A stretch of 10,570 nt of DNA, taken from NCBI GenBank assembly GCA_937907455.1, contig CALESQ010000016.1, positions 1 to 10,570 of the forward strand, read 5' to 3'. Shown here piece by piece: positions 1-7,663 of this stretch (its first letter is position 1; each line of letters opens with the position of its first letter). Position numbers and translations under genes: made by a program. The notes under the pieces were generated by a model that was given only the letters and a program-made list of their open reading frames with translations, was not told where the DNA came from and searched no databases. This stretch comes from an uncultured Caldilineales bacterium. GTDB lineage: Bacteria; Chloroflexota; Anaerolineae; JAAEKA01.

Positions 1-1
1 T

Positions 2-247
2 GGAACTACAGGAGTTAACGATAACCCACTCCCTCAGATAGGGACGATCAGTTCAACTATAGGAAATAAGTTAATCGAAATGGCTGGAGGGGAAGAAAAT
101 GCTGATCTAGCAAGAGTAATCACATTAGGAGTAATTACTCTTGAAGCTTCTGATGCAGATAATATAGGACAGTGGCAGGAATATTTAGATAGAATAAATC
201 CAATACTTGGTATGAATTATAAAGTATCAGATTTGATTACCAATTAA
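2..247 (+). CDS. 3' end of an unrecognised gene (partial)
   Basis: The reading frame is open from the left edge and ends at TAA (245-247), giving 81 residues of C-terminus that end in KVSDLITN. The start lies outside the window. The piece is soluble in character, with no membrane segment and no cysteine, and is rich in Asn, Ile, Gly and Asp. I do not recognise a family. Codon use (many ATA, AGA, TTA, AAT) and base composition are AT-rich, unlike the GC-rich genes from pheS onward, which suggests recent acquisition or a genomic-island edge. The frame is judged real because it stays open with a plausible protein-like composition up to its stop, but no motif supports a function. Confidence 0.55.
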   Translation, partial: GTTGVNDNPLPQIGTISSTIGNKLIEMAGGEENADLARVITLGVITLEASDADNIGQWQEYLDRINPILGMNYKVSDLITN

Positions 248-259
248 CAATAAATTTAC

Positions 260-529
260 TTGATACATTGCCTACAACTAAAATCAATTAAAGCACTTAG
301 CTTGATCTTTGTTCTGGCTTTGCTTGGATGGCTTAATCCTATAACATCTGCTGATGTCCCCGGCTGTAATGGCGAAGTGATGTATTGCGTGAAAGATTGT
401 CAGTATGGGTTTAGACCTTATCCTTGGATGACTTGCTGCACTTTTTTTGAACGATATTTGTCAGATCCTCCTGTCACCTGCGTCCAGGCGCCGATGCCCG
501 TTGCAGGGCCGCTTGATTGCAGCTCTTGA
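260..529 (+). CDS. small exported Cys-rich protein, hypothetical
   Basis: This 89-residue frame starts at TTG; no in-frame ATG or GTG is available near the N-terminus and there is no clear Shine-Dalgarno sequence, so the start is uncertain. The N-terminus looks like a Sec signal peptide: Lys at 8 and 11, a hydrophobic core around residues 13-24 (LSLIFVLALLGW), and a possible cleavage after TSA near residue 31. The short mature part is cysteine-rich (GCNG, MYC, KDC, TCC, VTC, LDC), consistent with disulfides outside the membrane. It follows the partial gene after 12 bases and shares its AT-rich character up to about base 470, after which the sequence turns GC-rich. The stop codon (527-529) lies inside the -35 box of the next promoter, so the last 20 or so residues may be a junction artefact. 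Function unknown; it could be a gene remnant. Confidence 0.4.
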   Translation: MIHCLQLKSIKALSLIFVLALLGWLNPITSADVPGCNGEVMYCVKDCQYGFRPYPWMTCCTFFERYLSDPPVTCVQAPMPVAGPLDCSS

Positions 530-554
530 CAAACGCGCCTGCCTGCGGCATAAT
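526..554 (+). promoter_or_regulatory. sigma-70-type promoter of the pheST T-box leader
   Basis: A perfect -35 TTGACA (526-531) is followed after exactly 17 bases by CATAAT (549-554), five of six matches to the -10 consensus. Transcription should begin near 561, about 25-30 bases before the conserved start of T-box Stem I. The -35 box overlaps the stop codon of the preceding small ORF. Position, spacing and the riboswitch directly downstream make this the likely main promoter for pheS and pheT. Confidence 0.85.
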
Positions 555-584
555 GCCGCCCACCAACTGAACATCCCTGCCAAC

Positions 585-901
585 GCGTTGACGGAGACAA
601 GTACCCGGAGAGAAGCTGCCAGAGACGCCGGGCGATCCCCACTCAGATCGCTGCAAGCCCGGCCCAGCCCAAGCCCGCGGAAATTCCCTCCCGAGCGCGG
701 AGATGAAACCGATAACCAGTACCCCTCTTCCAGGATGGCTGTTTAGCGGGATTAGTCCCCGCCGTCCGTCCGTCGTTACCCGGACACCCGATACGCCGGC
801 GCGTGTCGGAGCAAGCGCCTCGCCCCGCGTGCGAGGAAACAGGGTGGTACCGCGAACTGTGTCCCACGTCTCGTCCCTGGATGAGACGTGGGCGTTTTTT
901 T
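585..901 (+). promoter_or_regulatory. T-box riboswitch, Phe (UUC) specifier
   Basis: This is a full T-box leader controlling phenylalanyl-tRNA synthetase. Visible parts, in order: the 5' K-turn/specifier-loop strand GACGGAGACAAGTA (590-603); the AGAGA bulge (621-625); a perfect distal stem GCCGGGC (627-633) with GCCCGGC (657-663); the 3' specifier strand GAAATTC followed by CTCCCGAGC, placing the UUC (Phe) specifier at 684-686; the T-box antiterminator AGGGTGGTACCGCG (841-854); and a terminator. The UGGU in the antiterminator would pair with an ACCA tRNA 3' end, fitting the A73 discriminator usual for tRNA-Phe. In known T-boxes, uncharged cognate tRNA stabilises the antiterminator and lets transcription continue. 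The specifier assignment is from motif spacing, without a computed fold, and agrees with the downstream gene. The 5' and 3' limits are approximate. Confidence 0.94.
863..901 (+). terminator. T-box intrinsic terminator
   Basis: CCCACGTCTC (863-872) pairs perfectly over 10 bp with GAGACGTGGG (883-892) around a 10-base loop, followed by CG and seven T (895-901). It starts just after the antiterminator AGGGTGGTACCGCG, the standard arrangement in which the two structures exclude each other. Confidence 0.93.
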
Positions 902-952
902 ACCAATGAACGCTGAATGCCCAGGCACCGTTCATGGTTCAGGAGCCTATCT

Positions 953-1981
953 ATGCACGACCTTGATACCCTTCGTGAAGCAGCGCTCGGCTTGCTGGCC
1001 GCGGCTGGCGGCCCCGACGCGCTGGAAAACTGGCGTATCCAATACCTGGGACGCAAAGGCCAGGTGCTGGAGCTGCTCAAGCTGATCCCCACGCTGCCCG
1101 CGGCCGAGCGTCCAGCCTTTGGCCAGGCTGCCAACGCGCTGAAAAACGAGCTGAGCGCAGCCTTTGACGCGCGCGAGCAGGCACTGGCCGCGGCCAGGCT
1201 GGCCGCCGAGCTGGCCTCGGAAGGGGTGGATGTGACCCTGCCCGGCCGCCGGCCCGCAGTAGGGCGGCTGCATCCCAGCAACCGCACCCTGCGCGAGATC
1301 TACGACATCTTCGCAGCCATGGGCTTCCAGGTCTACACCAGCCCCGACGTAGAAACCGACGAAGACAACTTCGAGTTGCTCAACATGCCGCCGGGGCATC
1401 CCGCGCGCGACATGTGGGACACCTTCTACACCACCACCCCCGGCGTGATCATGCGCACCCACACCAGCCCCGGCCAAATTCACGCCATGCGCACCCTGGG
1501 GCCAAACAAACCCATCCGCGTGATCCTGCCCGGCATGTGCTATCGCTACGAGCAAGTCACCGCCCGCGCCGAAATGATGTTCCACCAGGTCGAAGGGCTG
1601 GCGATTGGTCGCCACATCACCTTCGCTGACCTCAAAGGCGTCATCGTAGAGTTTGCCAACCAGCTCTACGGCGCAGGCCGACAGCTACGCTTCCGCTGCT
1701 CGCATTTCCCCTTCACCGAACCCAGCGTCGAGGCCGATGTAGACTGCATCCTCTGCGGTGGCAAGGGCTGTGGCGTGTGCAAGTACACCGGCTGGCTGGA
1801 GATTATGGGCGCAGGCATGGTACATCCCACAGTGCTGCGCAACGGCGGCTACGATCCGGCTGAATGGTCCGGCTTCGCCTTTGGCATGGGGCCTGAGCGC
1901 ATCACCATGCTCAAGCACGGCATCAGCGACATCCGCTACTTCTTCAGCAACAACCTGCGCTTTCTAGAGCAGTTCGGATAA
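953..1981 (+). CDS. pheS: phenylalanine--tRNA ligase alpha subunit
   Basis: Catalytic subunit of cytoplasmic PheRS (alpha2-beta2), which charges tRNA-Phe with phenylalanine using ATP. The 342 residues match the usual PheS length. An N-terminal helical region (about 1-95) is followed by the class II core: MPPGHPARDMWDTFY (145-159), RTHTSPGQ (168-175), motif 2 from CYRYE to FHQVEG (196-215), FPFTEPS (252-258) and motif 3 GFAFGMGPERITMLKHGISD (307-326). A four-Cys cluster C265-x2-C268-x4-C273-x2-C276 precedes GWLEIMGAGMV, as in PheS versions with a zinc-like knuckle. Motif 2 has QVTARAEMMFHQ where many PheS have a DATH-type sequence. The ATG at 953 is chosen because AGGAG (941-945) lies 7 bases upstream; an in-frame ATG at 917 would add 12 poorly fitting residues. 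It lies 51 bases after the T-box terminator and is almost certainly under its control. Confidence 0.97.
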   Translation: MHDLDTLREAALGLLAAAGGPDALENWRIQYLGRKGQVLELLKLIPTLPAAERPAFGQAANALKNELSAAFDAREQALAAARLAAELASEGVDVTLPGRRPAVGRLHPSNRTLREIYDIFAAMGFQVYTSPDVETDEDNFELLNMPPGHPARDMWDTFYTTTPGVIMRTHTSPGQIHAMRTLGPNKPIRVILPGMCYRYEQVTARAEMMFHQVEGLAIGRHITFADLKGVIVEFANQLYGAGRQLRFRCSHFPFTEPSVEADVDCILCGGKGCGVCKYTGWLEIMGAGMVHPTVLRNGGYDPAEWSGFAFGMGPERITMLKHGISDIRYFFSNNLRFLEQFG

Positions 1982-1984
1982 TAG

Positions 1985-2028
1985 GATGACCAGGTAGTCG
2001 CCCTGTCACCTGGTCACCTTCTCATCTG
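1985..2028 (+). repeat. 8-bp-periodic inverted repeat between pheS and pheT
   Basis: TGACCAGGT (1987-1995) and ACCTGGTCA (2008-2016) form a perfect 9-bp inverted repeat around a 12-base loop. The right part also reads as four degenerate octamers in a row: GTCGCCCT, GTCACCTG, GTCACCTT, CTCATCTG (1997-2028). There is no T-run after it, so it is unlikely to be a strong terminator; it could be an mRNA-stability hairpin in the pheST transcript. The design (units in one orientation, then in the other, 8-bp period) resembles the arrays around 9137-9412 and 10460-10570, though with different bases. Confidence 0.6.
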
Positions 2029-2057
2029 CCCCGGCACGCTACTGTGGAGACGAAACA

Positions 2058-4739
2058 ATGACCGTTCTACGCGTTCCTCTTTCCTGGTTAAATGATTTTG
2101 TTGACGTGCGCGATCTCGATCCGGTGGAACTGGCCGAGCGGCTGACGCTGGCCGGGCTGGAAGTCGAGCATATCCGCTGGATGGGGCTGAACCCTTCTCC
2201 CCGCTATCACCTGCCCCCTGAGCGCATGGGTCAGGGTGATGGCCTGGGCTGGGGCCGCGACAAACTCTTTGTGGGCGAAATCCTGCACACCGAGCGCCAT
2301 CCTGATGCCGACCGCCTGCTGCTGGCTACCGTGGAATACGGCGGCCCCAAGCCTATGACCATCATCACCGGCGCGCCCAACCTGAGCGCCGGCGACAGCG
2401 GCCTGAAAATTGCCTTTGCCACCGTGGGCGCGCGGCTGATAGATCCCTATGCCGACGGCTACAAGACCACCGTACTCAAGGCAGGCAAGATCCGCGGCGT
2501 GCAGTCCGAGGGTATGGCCTGCTCTGAGCGCGAGCTGGGCATCAGCGACGAGCATGAAGGCATCATCCTGCTGCCCGCAGATGCGCCCGTGGGCATGCCG
2601 CTGGCCGACTACATGGGCGACGCCGTGCTGGAGATGGACCTCACCCCCAACCTGGCGCGTAATCTCAACGTCATCGGGGTAGCGCGCGAGATCGCCGCGC
2701 TCTATGATCGCCCGCTCAAGCGGCCCCAGCCTGAGCTGGCCCGGCTGGCCGGCATTGTCCGCGCCGAAGACCTGCCCCGCGCCCAGCCGCCCGCGCAGCC
2801 CTTCGTGCAGATCGTGATCGAAGACCCCGACCTGTGCCCGCGCTACACCGCCACCCTGATCCGCGATGTACAGATCGGCCCCTCACCGCATTGGGTGCAG
2901 GATCGCCTGCGCAAGGCCGGCGTGCGCCCCATCAACCGCGTGGTGGATGCCACCAACTACGTCATGCTGGAATGGGGCCAGCCAACTCACGCCTTCGACT
3001 ACGACCTGCTGGTGCAACGCGCCCAGGGCACCCTGCCCACCATCACCATGCGCCGAGCGCGACCGGGCGAGACCATCACCACGCTGGATAGCGTAACGCG
3101 CCCCCTCACCCCTGACATGCTGCTGATCACCGACAGCGCCGGGCCGATTGCTGTGGGCGGCGTCATGGGCGGCCTGGAAACCGAGGTCACCGCTGCCACG
3201 CGCACGGTGCTGCTGGAGGCCGCCAACTTCGACTACATCAACAACCGCCGCACCTCGCAGGCCCTGCGTCTGCCCAGCGAAGCCACGGCGCGCTTCAGCA
3301 AAGGGGTTGCACCGGAGATGGCGCTGCCCGCGGGCCAACGCTGCGCCACCATGATGGCCGAGCTGGCTCAAGGTACTGTGCTGCCAGGCGTGGAAGAGTG
3401 TTACCCCCTGCCGCAGCACAGCGTCACCGTGCCCATCAGCGCAGCCGAGGTGAAGCGCGTTTTGGGCATGGATGTGCCCGCCACACAGATTCGCGCCATC
3501 CTGCAACGCCTGGAATTCGCCGTAGCCGAAGCACAATCGGAGATTGGCAACGATCCCGCCGCGACAGCGCCTGAGCTGCTTGCTAAACCGGACCCGCAGC
3601 TCCTCGCCACCGCGCCCTGGTTCCGCCTGGACGTAAGCATTCCCGCCGACTTGATCGAAGAACTGGCGCGCATCATCGGCTACGACGCCATCCCCACCAC
3701 GCTGATGGACGACGCCCTGCCGCCGCAATGGCGCAATCTGCACCTGGAAGGCAAAGAGCGCGTGCGCGATCTGCTGCTGGCCGCAGGCTTGCAAGACAGC
3801 ATCAGCTATTCGCTGGTAGGGGCAGAGATGAACCGCAAGCTGTCAGCGGCTGAGGCCGTGCCCGCCTATGCGCCGGTGACTGCTGCCCCAGCCACAGCCG
3901 CAGCCATCCCACGGCTGCTTGATCCCGCCGCGCTGGTGCGCCTGGAGAACCCGCTCAGCCCCGCGGCTGACCGGCTGCGCTCCACCCTGCTTGGCTCGAT
4001 GCTGCAAGCCCTGGCCGATAACTGGCGCACGCTGGGTCGTGTAGCTCTCTTTGAAATCGGCAAAGTGTTTTGGCCGGTACAGGGCGAGCTGTTGCCGCAA
4101 GAGCCGGAGCACATGGCCATAGCCCTGGCCGGCCCGCGCGACGCCGGTGCATGGCTCAACCGCGACGACGCATTGCTCGACTTCTTCGACATGAAGGGCG
4201 TGGTGGAATTGCTGCTGGAGCGCCACGGCCTGCTGGCCGCGGCGCGCTTCGCGCCATTTGCTCATCCCCTGTTCGGGCCGAAAGCCGCACAGGTGCTGGT
4301 GCATGATCAACCTATCGGCGTGTTGGGCGAGTTGCACCCCGCCGTGCGTCACGCCTTCGACCTGCCCGATCAGCGCGCGGTGGTGGCTGAATTAGCGCTG
4401 GCTCCGCTGCTGCCTGCAAGCGCCGCGGCCATCCGCAAAATGCAGCCGATCAGCAGCTTTCCGGCCATCAAGGAAGACCTGGCACTGCTGGTAGACGAAG
4501 CCGTCACCGCCGAGCAGGTGGAGCAGGCCATCCGTCAGGGCGGCGGCACGCTGCTGCGTGAGGCAACACTGTTCGACGTGTACCGCGGCAAGCAAGTGCC
4601 CGCAGGCAAAAAGAGCCTGGCCTACGCGCTTACCTACCAGGCCGACGACCGCACGCTGAAAGATAGCGATGTAGAGAAGGCACGGCGGCGCATTGTGGCG
4701 CGGCTGGGGCAAACCGTCGGCGCCGAGCTGCGTAGCTAG
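2058..4739 (+). CDS. pheT: phenylalanine--tRNA ligase beta subunit
   Basis: Large PheRS subunit, which binds tRNA and hydrolyses mischarged Tyr-tRNA-Phe. Domains in order: the N-terminal segment (MTVLRVPLSWLNDFVD), an EMAP/OB-type tRNA-binding domain (about 69-185, with GKIRGVQSEGMACSERELGI at 143-162), the B3/B4 editing region (about 255-430, with GQPTHAFD at 307-314 and a GGVMGGLETEV segment near 367-377), B5 (about 455-555), the catalytic-like core (about 560-780, FEIGKVF at 665-671), and a C-terminal FDX-ACB anticodon-binding domain (about 799-892). At 893 residues it is longer than the roughly 790-800 of the E. coli and Thermus proteins; extra length is visible as low-complexity stretches near 492-520 and 594-622. 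The ATG is preceded by TGGAG (about 2044-2048). It follows pheS after 76 bases that hold a hairpin, and is probably in the same T-box-controlled transcript. Confidence 0.97.
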   Translation: MTVLRVPLSWLNDFVDVRDLDPVELAERLTLAGLEVEHIRWMGLNPSPRYHLPPERMGQGDGLGWGRDKLFVGEILHTERHPDADRLLLATVEYGGPKPMTIITGAPNLSAGDSGLKIAFATVGARLIDPYADGYKTTVLKAGKIRGVQSEGMACSERELGISDEHEGIILLPADAPVGMPLADYMGDAVLEMDLTPNLARNLNVIGVAREIAALYDRPLKRPQPELARLAGIVRAEDLPRAQPPAQPFVQIVIEDPDLCPRYTATLIRDVQIGPSPHWVQDRLRKAGVRPINRVVDATNYVMLEWGQPTHAFDYDLLVQRAQGTLPTITMRRARPGETITTLDSVTRPLTPDMLLITDSAGPIAVGGVMGGLETEVTAATRTVLLEAANFDYINNRRTSQALRLPSEATARFSKGVAPEMALPAGQRCATMMAELAQGTVLPGVEECYPLPQHSVTVPISAAEVKRVLGMDVPATQIRAILQRLEFAVAEAQSEIGNDPAATAPELLAKPDPQLLATAPWFRLDVSIPADLIEELARIIGYDAIPTTLMDDALPPQWRNLHLEGKERVRDLLLAAGLQDSISYSLVGAEMNRKLSAAEAVPAYAPVTAAPATAAAIPRLLDPAALVRLENPLSPAADRLRSTLLGSMLQALADNWRTLGRVALFEIGKVFWPVQGELLPQEPEHMAIALAGPRDAGAWLNRDDALLDFFDMKGVVELLLERHGLLAAARFAPFAHPLFGPKAAQVLVHDQPIGVLGELHPAVRHAFDLPDQRAVVAELALAPLLPASAAAIRKMQPISSFPAIKEDLALLVDEAVTAEQVEQAIRQGGGTLLREATLFDVYRGKQVPAGKKSLAYALTYQADDRTLKDSDVEKARRRIVARLGQTVGAELRS

Positions 4740-4772
4740 CGAAGCCCTGCTGAATTTTTTCATCACCGCTGG

Positions 4773-6464
4773 ATGCACATGGCGAAAAGTCCTGGGCGCG
4801 CTGCGCTGGCCGCGCTGCCGTTGCTCTTTCTGCTGCTTTTCTACTTCTATCCCTTGTTGAGCATCCTGGGATTGAGCTTCGCGCCCGCTGGCCGGCCTGA
4901 TTTCAGCGGGCTGGCCGCGTTAATCGCGCGGCCCTACCTGCTGCGCGTGCTGTGGTTCACCACCTGGCAGGCCGCCGCCTCTACCGCGCTGACGCTGCTG
5001 CTGGGGCTACCCGCGGCCTACATCTACGCGCACTATGACTTTCCCGCCAAGCGCCTGCTGCGCGGGTTGACCACCATCCCCTTCGTGATGCCTACCGTGG
5101 TGGTGGCGGCAGCGTTCGTCACTCTGCTGGGGCCAGAGGGCGTGATCAACCGCGCCCTGATGCGCACCCTGAACCTGGCCGCCCCCCCGCTTGATGTACT
5201 CTACAGTGTAGGGATCATTTTGCTGGCCCACGTTTTCTACAACACCACCGTGGTGATGCGCATCGTGGGCGGCTTTTGGGCCAACCTCGACCCGCGGTTA
5301 GAGGAAGCTGCGGCGGTGCTGGGAGCCTCACGCCTGCGTCGTTTGACCGAGGTCACATTGCCGCTGCTGGCTCCCTCGCTGATTGCGGCTGCGCTGCTGG
5401 TCTTCCTCTTCTGCTTCACCAGCTTTGGGGTGATTTTGCTGCTGGGCGGGCCGCGCTTCAGCACCGTCGAGGTGGAAATCTATCGCCAGGCGGTAAATTT
5501 CTTCAATCTGCCGCTGGCTGCGCTGCTGTCGCTGCTGCAACTGCTGCTCACCTTTACGCTGATGGCCGTGTACACGCGCCTGCAGGCACGCGCTGCGCTG
5601 CCGCTCAACCTGCGCCCGCAGGCGCTGGCATTGCGTCGTCCGGCAGGCTGGCGCAGTTGGGCCGCGGTGGCCGGCATCAACACCCTGTTGGGGGTGTTTT
5701 TGCTGGCGCCGCTGCTGGCGCTGGCTGTGCGCTCGCTGACGCTGGGCGACCACGGCCTGACCCTGCGCTACTACACCGCGCTGCGCCAAAACCCTACGCA
5801 AAGCCTCTTTTTTGCGCCACCGGCTGAGGCCATCGTCAATTCCATAGGCTTTGCACTGGCCGCGGTGGCGCTGGCACTGCTGCTGGGGCTGCCCGCAGCC
5901 TATTTACTGCTGGCCCGAACCCCCCAGGGCCAGCCTACGCGGCTGGCGCGCTGGCTTGATCCAATCCTGCTGTTGCCGCTGGGCACCTCGGCGGTGACGC
6001 TGGGCTTCGGCTACATCATCGCGCTGGACCAACCGCCGCTAAATCTGCGCACCTCGCTGGCGCTGATCCCCATCGCCTACACCCTGTTGGCGCTGCCCTT
6101 TGTAGTGCGCTCGATCCTGCCGGCGCTGCGCAGTTTGAACCCGCGGCTGCGTGAGAGCGCGGCACTGCTGGGGGCCTCGCCAGCGCGCGTGTGGCGCGAG
6201 GTGGATCTGCCCATCATTGGCCGCGCCGTGCTTACCGCGGCCGTATTTGCCTTCACCATCAGCCTGGGCGAGTTTGGAGCCACCTTGCTGCTGGCCCAGC
6301 CGCGCACCCCCACCATGTCGGTGATCATCTACCGCGGCCTCGGCCAGCCGGGGCTGCTCAACTACGGCCAGGCCCTCGCCATGAGCACCATTCTGATGCT
6401 GGTCTGTCTGGTTGGCCTGCTGCTGATCGAGCGGCTGCGCACTGGCGAGGCCGAGGAGTTTTAG
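4773..6464 (+). CDS. ABC transporter permease, two fused domains (Fe3+/thiamine type)
   Basis: Integral inner-membrane permease of a binding-protein-dependent importer. The 563 residues contain two homologous halves, each ending in a cytoplasmic EAA loop for docking the ATPase: EEAAAVLGAS (177-186) leading to VTLP (194-197), and ESAALLGAS (461-469) leading to VDLP (477-480). Strongly hydrophobic segments fill both halves, about six per half, starting with residues 11-36. A fused double permease of this length is typical of the FbpB (ferric iron) and ThiP (thiamine) families; substrate cannot be told from sequence alone. No substrate-binding protein gene is present here. The start could be the ATG at 4773 or at 4779, and neither has a clear Shine-Dalgarno sequence. 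It begins 33 bases after pheT with no visible terminator, so read-through from pheST is plausible. The ATPase gene follows after two bases. Confidence 0.9.
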   Translation: MHMAKSPGRAALAALPLLFLLLFYFYPLLSILGLSFAPAGRPDFSGLAALIARPYLLRVLWFTTWQAAASTALTLLLGLPAAYIYAHYDFPAKRLLRGLTTIPFVMPTVVVAAAFVTLLGPEGVINRALMRTLNLAAPPLDVLYSVGIILLAHVFYNTTVVMRIVGGFWANLDPRLEEAAAVLGASRLRRLTEVTLPLLAPSLIAAALLVFLFCFTSFGVILLLGGPRFSTVEVEIYRQAVNFFNLPLAALLSLLQLLLTFTLMAVYTRLQARAALPLNLRPQALALRRPAGWRSWAAVAGINTLLGVFLLAPLLALAVRSLTLGDHGLTLRYYTALRQNPTQSLFFAPPAEAIVNSIGFALAAVALALLLGLPAAYLLLARTPQGQPTRLARWLDPILLLPLGTSAVTLGFGYIIALDQPPLNLRTSLALIPIAYTLLALPFVVRSILPALRSLNPRLRESAALLGASPARVWREVDLPIIGRAVLTAAVFAFTISLGEFGATLLLAQPRTPTMSVIIYRGLGQPGLLNYGQALAMSTILMLVCLVGLLLIERLRTGEAEEF

Positions 6465-6466
6465 CC

Positions 6467-7552
6467 ATGTCCCTTGTTGCCCCCCTGTTGCAGGTACACG
6501 CCGTGACCAAAACCTTCGCAGCCACGCCGGTATTGCACGGCGTCAGCTTCGAGGTGGCCGCGGGTGAAATTGTCTGCCTGCTGGGGCCATCAGGCTGCGG
6601 CAAAACCACCCTGTTGCGCATTGTAGCCGGGCTGGAACAGGCCGATACCGGCGAATTACATCTCGGCGGCCAGGATTTGACCGCCATCCCTGTGCATCAG
6701 CGCGGCTTTGGCTTCATGTTTCAGGATTTCGCCTTGTTTCCTCACCGCAACGTGGCCGATAACGTAGCCTTTGGCCTGCGCATGGCCGGCACCGACAAGG
6801 CTGCCATCCAGCGCCGTGTGGCCGAAATGCTGGCCCTGGTAGGGTTAAGCGGCTACGAACGCCGCCGCGTGCAAGAGCTTTCCGGCGGCCAGCAACAGCG
6901 CGTGGCGCTGGCGCGCAGCCTGGCTCCACAGCCGCGCCTGCTGCTGCTGGATGAGCCTCTCGGCTCGTTGGATCGCACCCTGCGCGAAGAGCTGCTGGAC
7001 GATCTGCGTGCCATCCTGAAACAGGCGGGCATCACCGCGCTTTATGTCACGCACGACCAGCAAGAGGCTTTTGCTGTAGCCGACCGCGTGATCGTGATGA
7101 ACGCCGGGCGCATCGAGCAAATGGGCACGCCTGCGGCGGTTTATGGGCAGCCCGCCAGCGTTTTCGTGGCCCGTTTTTTGGGGATGAGCAATTTGCTGGC
7201 GGGCAGGGTCACGGCAGTATCGCCACAAGTGCAGGTTGCCACGGTGTTGGGGGTGCTGCACAGCGCGCAGGCCGCATCATCCCTGCAGCGCGGCGATGCC
7301 GTGCAAGTGCTGATCCGCCCGGACGCAGCACGGCCCGCGGCCTGCACGCCGGACACGCCGAATTGTCTGGCGACGCGGCTGATCTCAGCCTCGTTTCGCG
7401 GCAGCCGGCTCAAGGCTATGCTGGCAGTGGGTGACATCCCCCTCACCTTTGAATTGGTGGGGATAGAGGCGGCGCGGCTGCCCGCGCCGGGCGCAGCGCT
7501 GACGGTGCTGCTGGCCGCTGAAGGCGTGGCACTGCTGCAAGCCATAACCTGA
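6467..7552 (+). CDS. ABC transporter ATP-binding protein (Fe3+/thiamine/spermidine type)
   Basis: Cytoplasmic ATPase that drives the permease encoded just upstream. The 361 residues show Walker A GPSGCGKTT (40-48), Q-loop Gln86 (MFQDF), signature LSGGQQQR (138-145), Walker B LLLLDEP (158-164), D-loop SLD (167-169) and H-loop His196 (VTHDQ). The region after about 240 is a TOBE-type C-terminal domain, as in FbpC, PotA and related importers. The ATG at 6467 has GAGGAG (6453-6458) 8 bases upstream, within the end of the permease gene; an open frame reaching back to 6191 is only a shadow of the permease. The two-base gap implies translational coupling. Substrate is undetermined: iron(III) is a reasonable first guess, thiamine next. 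The gene ends against a convergent spacer. Confidence 0.93.
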   Translation: MSLVAPLLQVHAVTKTFAATPVLHGVSFEVAAGEIVCLLGPSGCGKTTLLRIVAGLEQADTGELHLGGQDLTAIPVHQRGFGFMFQDFALFPHRNVADNVAFGLRMAGTDKAAIQRRVAEMLALVGLSGYERRRVQELSGGQQQRVALARSLAPQPRLLLLDEPLGSLDRTLREELLDDLRAILKQAGITALYVTHDQQEAFAVADRVIVMNAGRIEQMGTPAAVYGQPASVFVARFLGMSNLLAGRVTAVSPQVQVATVLGVLHSAQAASSLQRGDAVQVLIRPDAARPAACTPDTPNCLATRLISASFRGSRLKAMLAVGDIPLTFELVGIEAARLPAPGAALTVLLAAEGVALLQAIT

Positions 7553-7564
7553 CAAGCAGTGTCA

Positions 7565-7632
7565 TCGCCGTGCCGCTAAATTGCTTAGGCCGGCCCCCTC
7601 GCCGTGCCTCCGAGTTGCTTAGGCTGTGCCCC
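7565..7632. repeat. two-copy 34-bp tandem repeat in a convergent spacer
   Basis: Two adjacent 34-bp units (7565-7598 and 7599-7632) match at 27 of 34 positions. Both begin TCGCCGTGCC and share TTGCTTAGGC. They lie in the 111-bp spacer between the convergent ATPase and rhomboid genes. Just upstream, TGACA-AGCAG-TGTCA (7550-7564) is a short inverted repeat that includes the ATPase stop codon. No T-tract follows, so neither is a convincing intrinsic terminator. Confidence 0.75.
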
Positions 7633-7663
7633 TCCGCGAGATGGAGCAAGCCACCACCAACCA

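Noticed and set aside
643..1287. Minus-strand open frame of 214 residues across the T-box and the start of pheS
   Set aside because: It overlaps a well-supported RNA element and gene, and its Ser/Arg/Ala-rich composition looks like antisense noise.
947..1615. Long minus-strand open frame inside pheS, and similar ones inside pheT, such as 2883-3794
   Set aside because: They lie opposite clear conserved genes, have low-complexity composition typical of GC-rich antisense frames, and match no family I recognise.
4740..4772. Terminator between pheT and the permease, suggested by a run of six T
   Set aside because: No stem precedes the T-run.
6191..6466. Upstream extension of the ATPase frame
   Set aside because: It lies wholly within the permease gene in another frame. 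The ATG at 6467 has a strong ribosome-binding site and the normal N-terminus.
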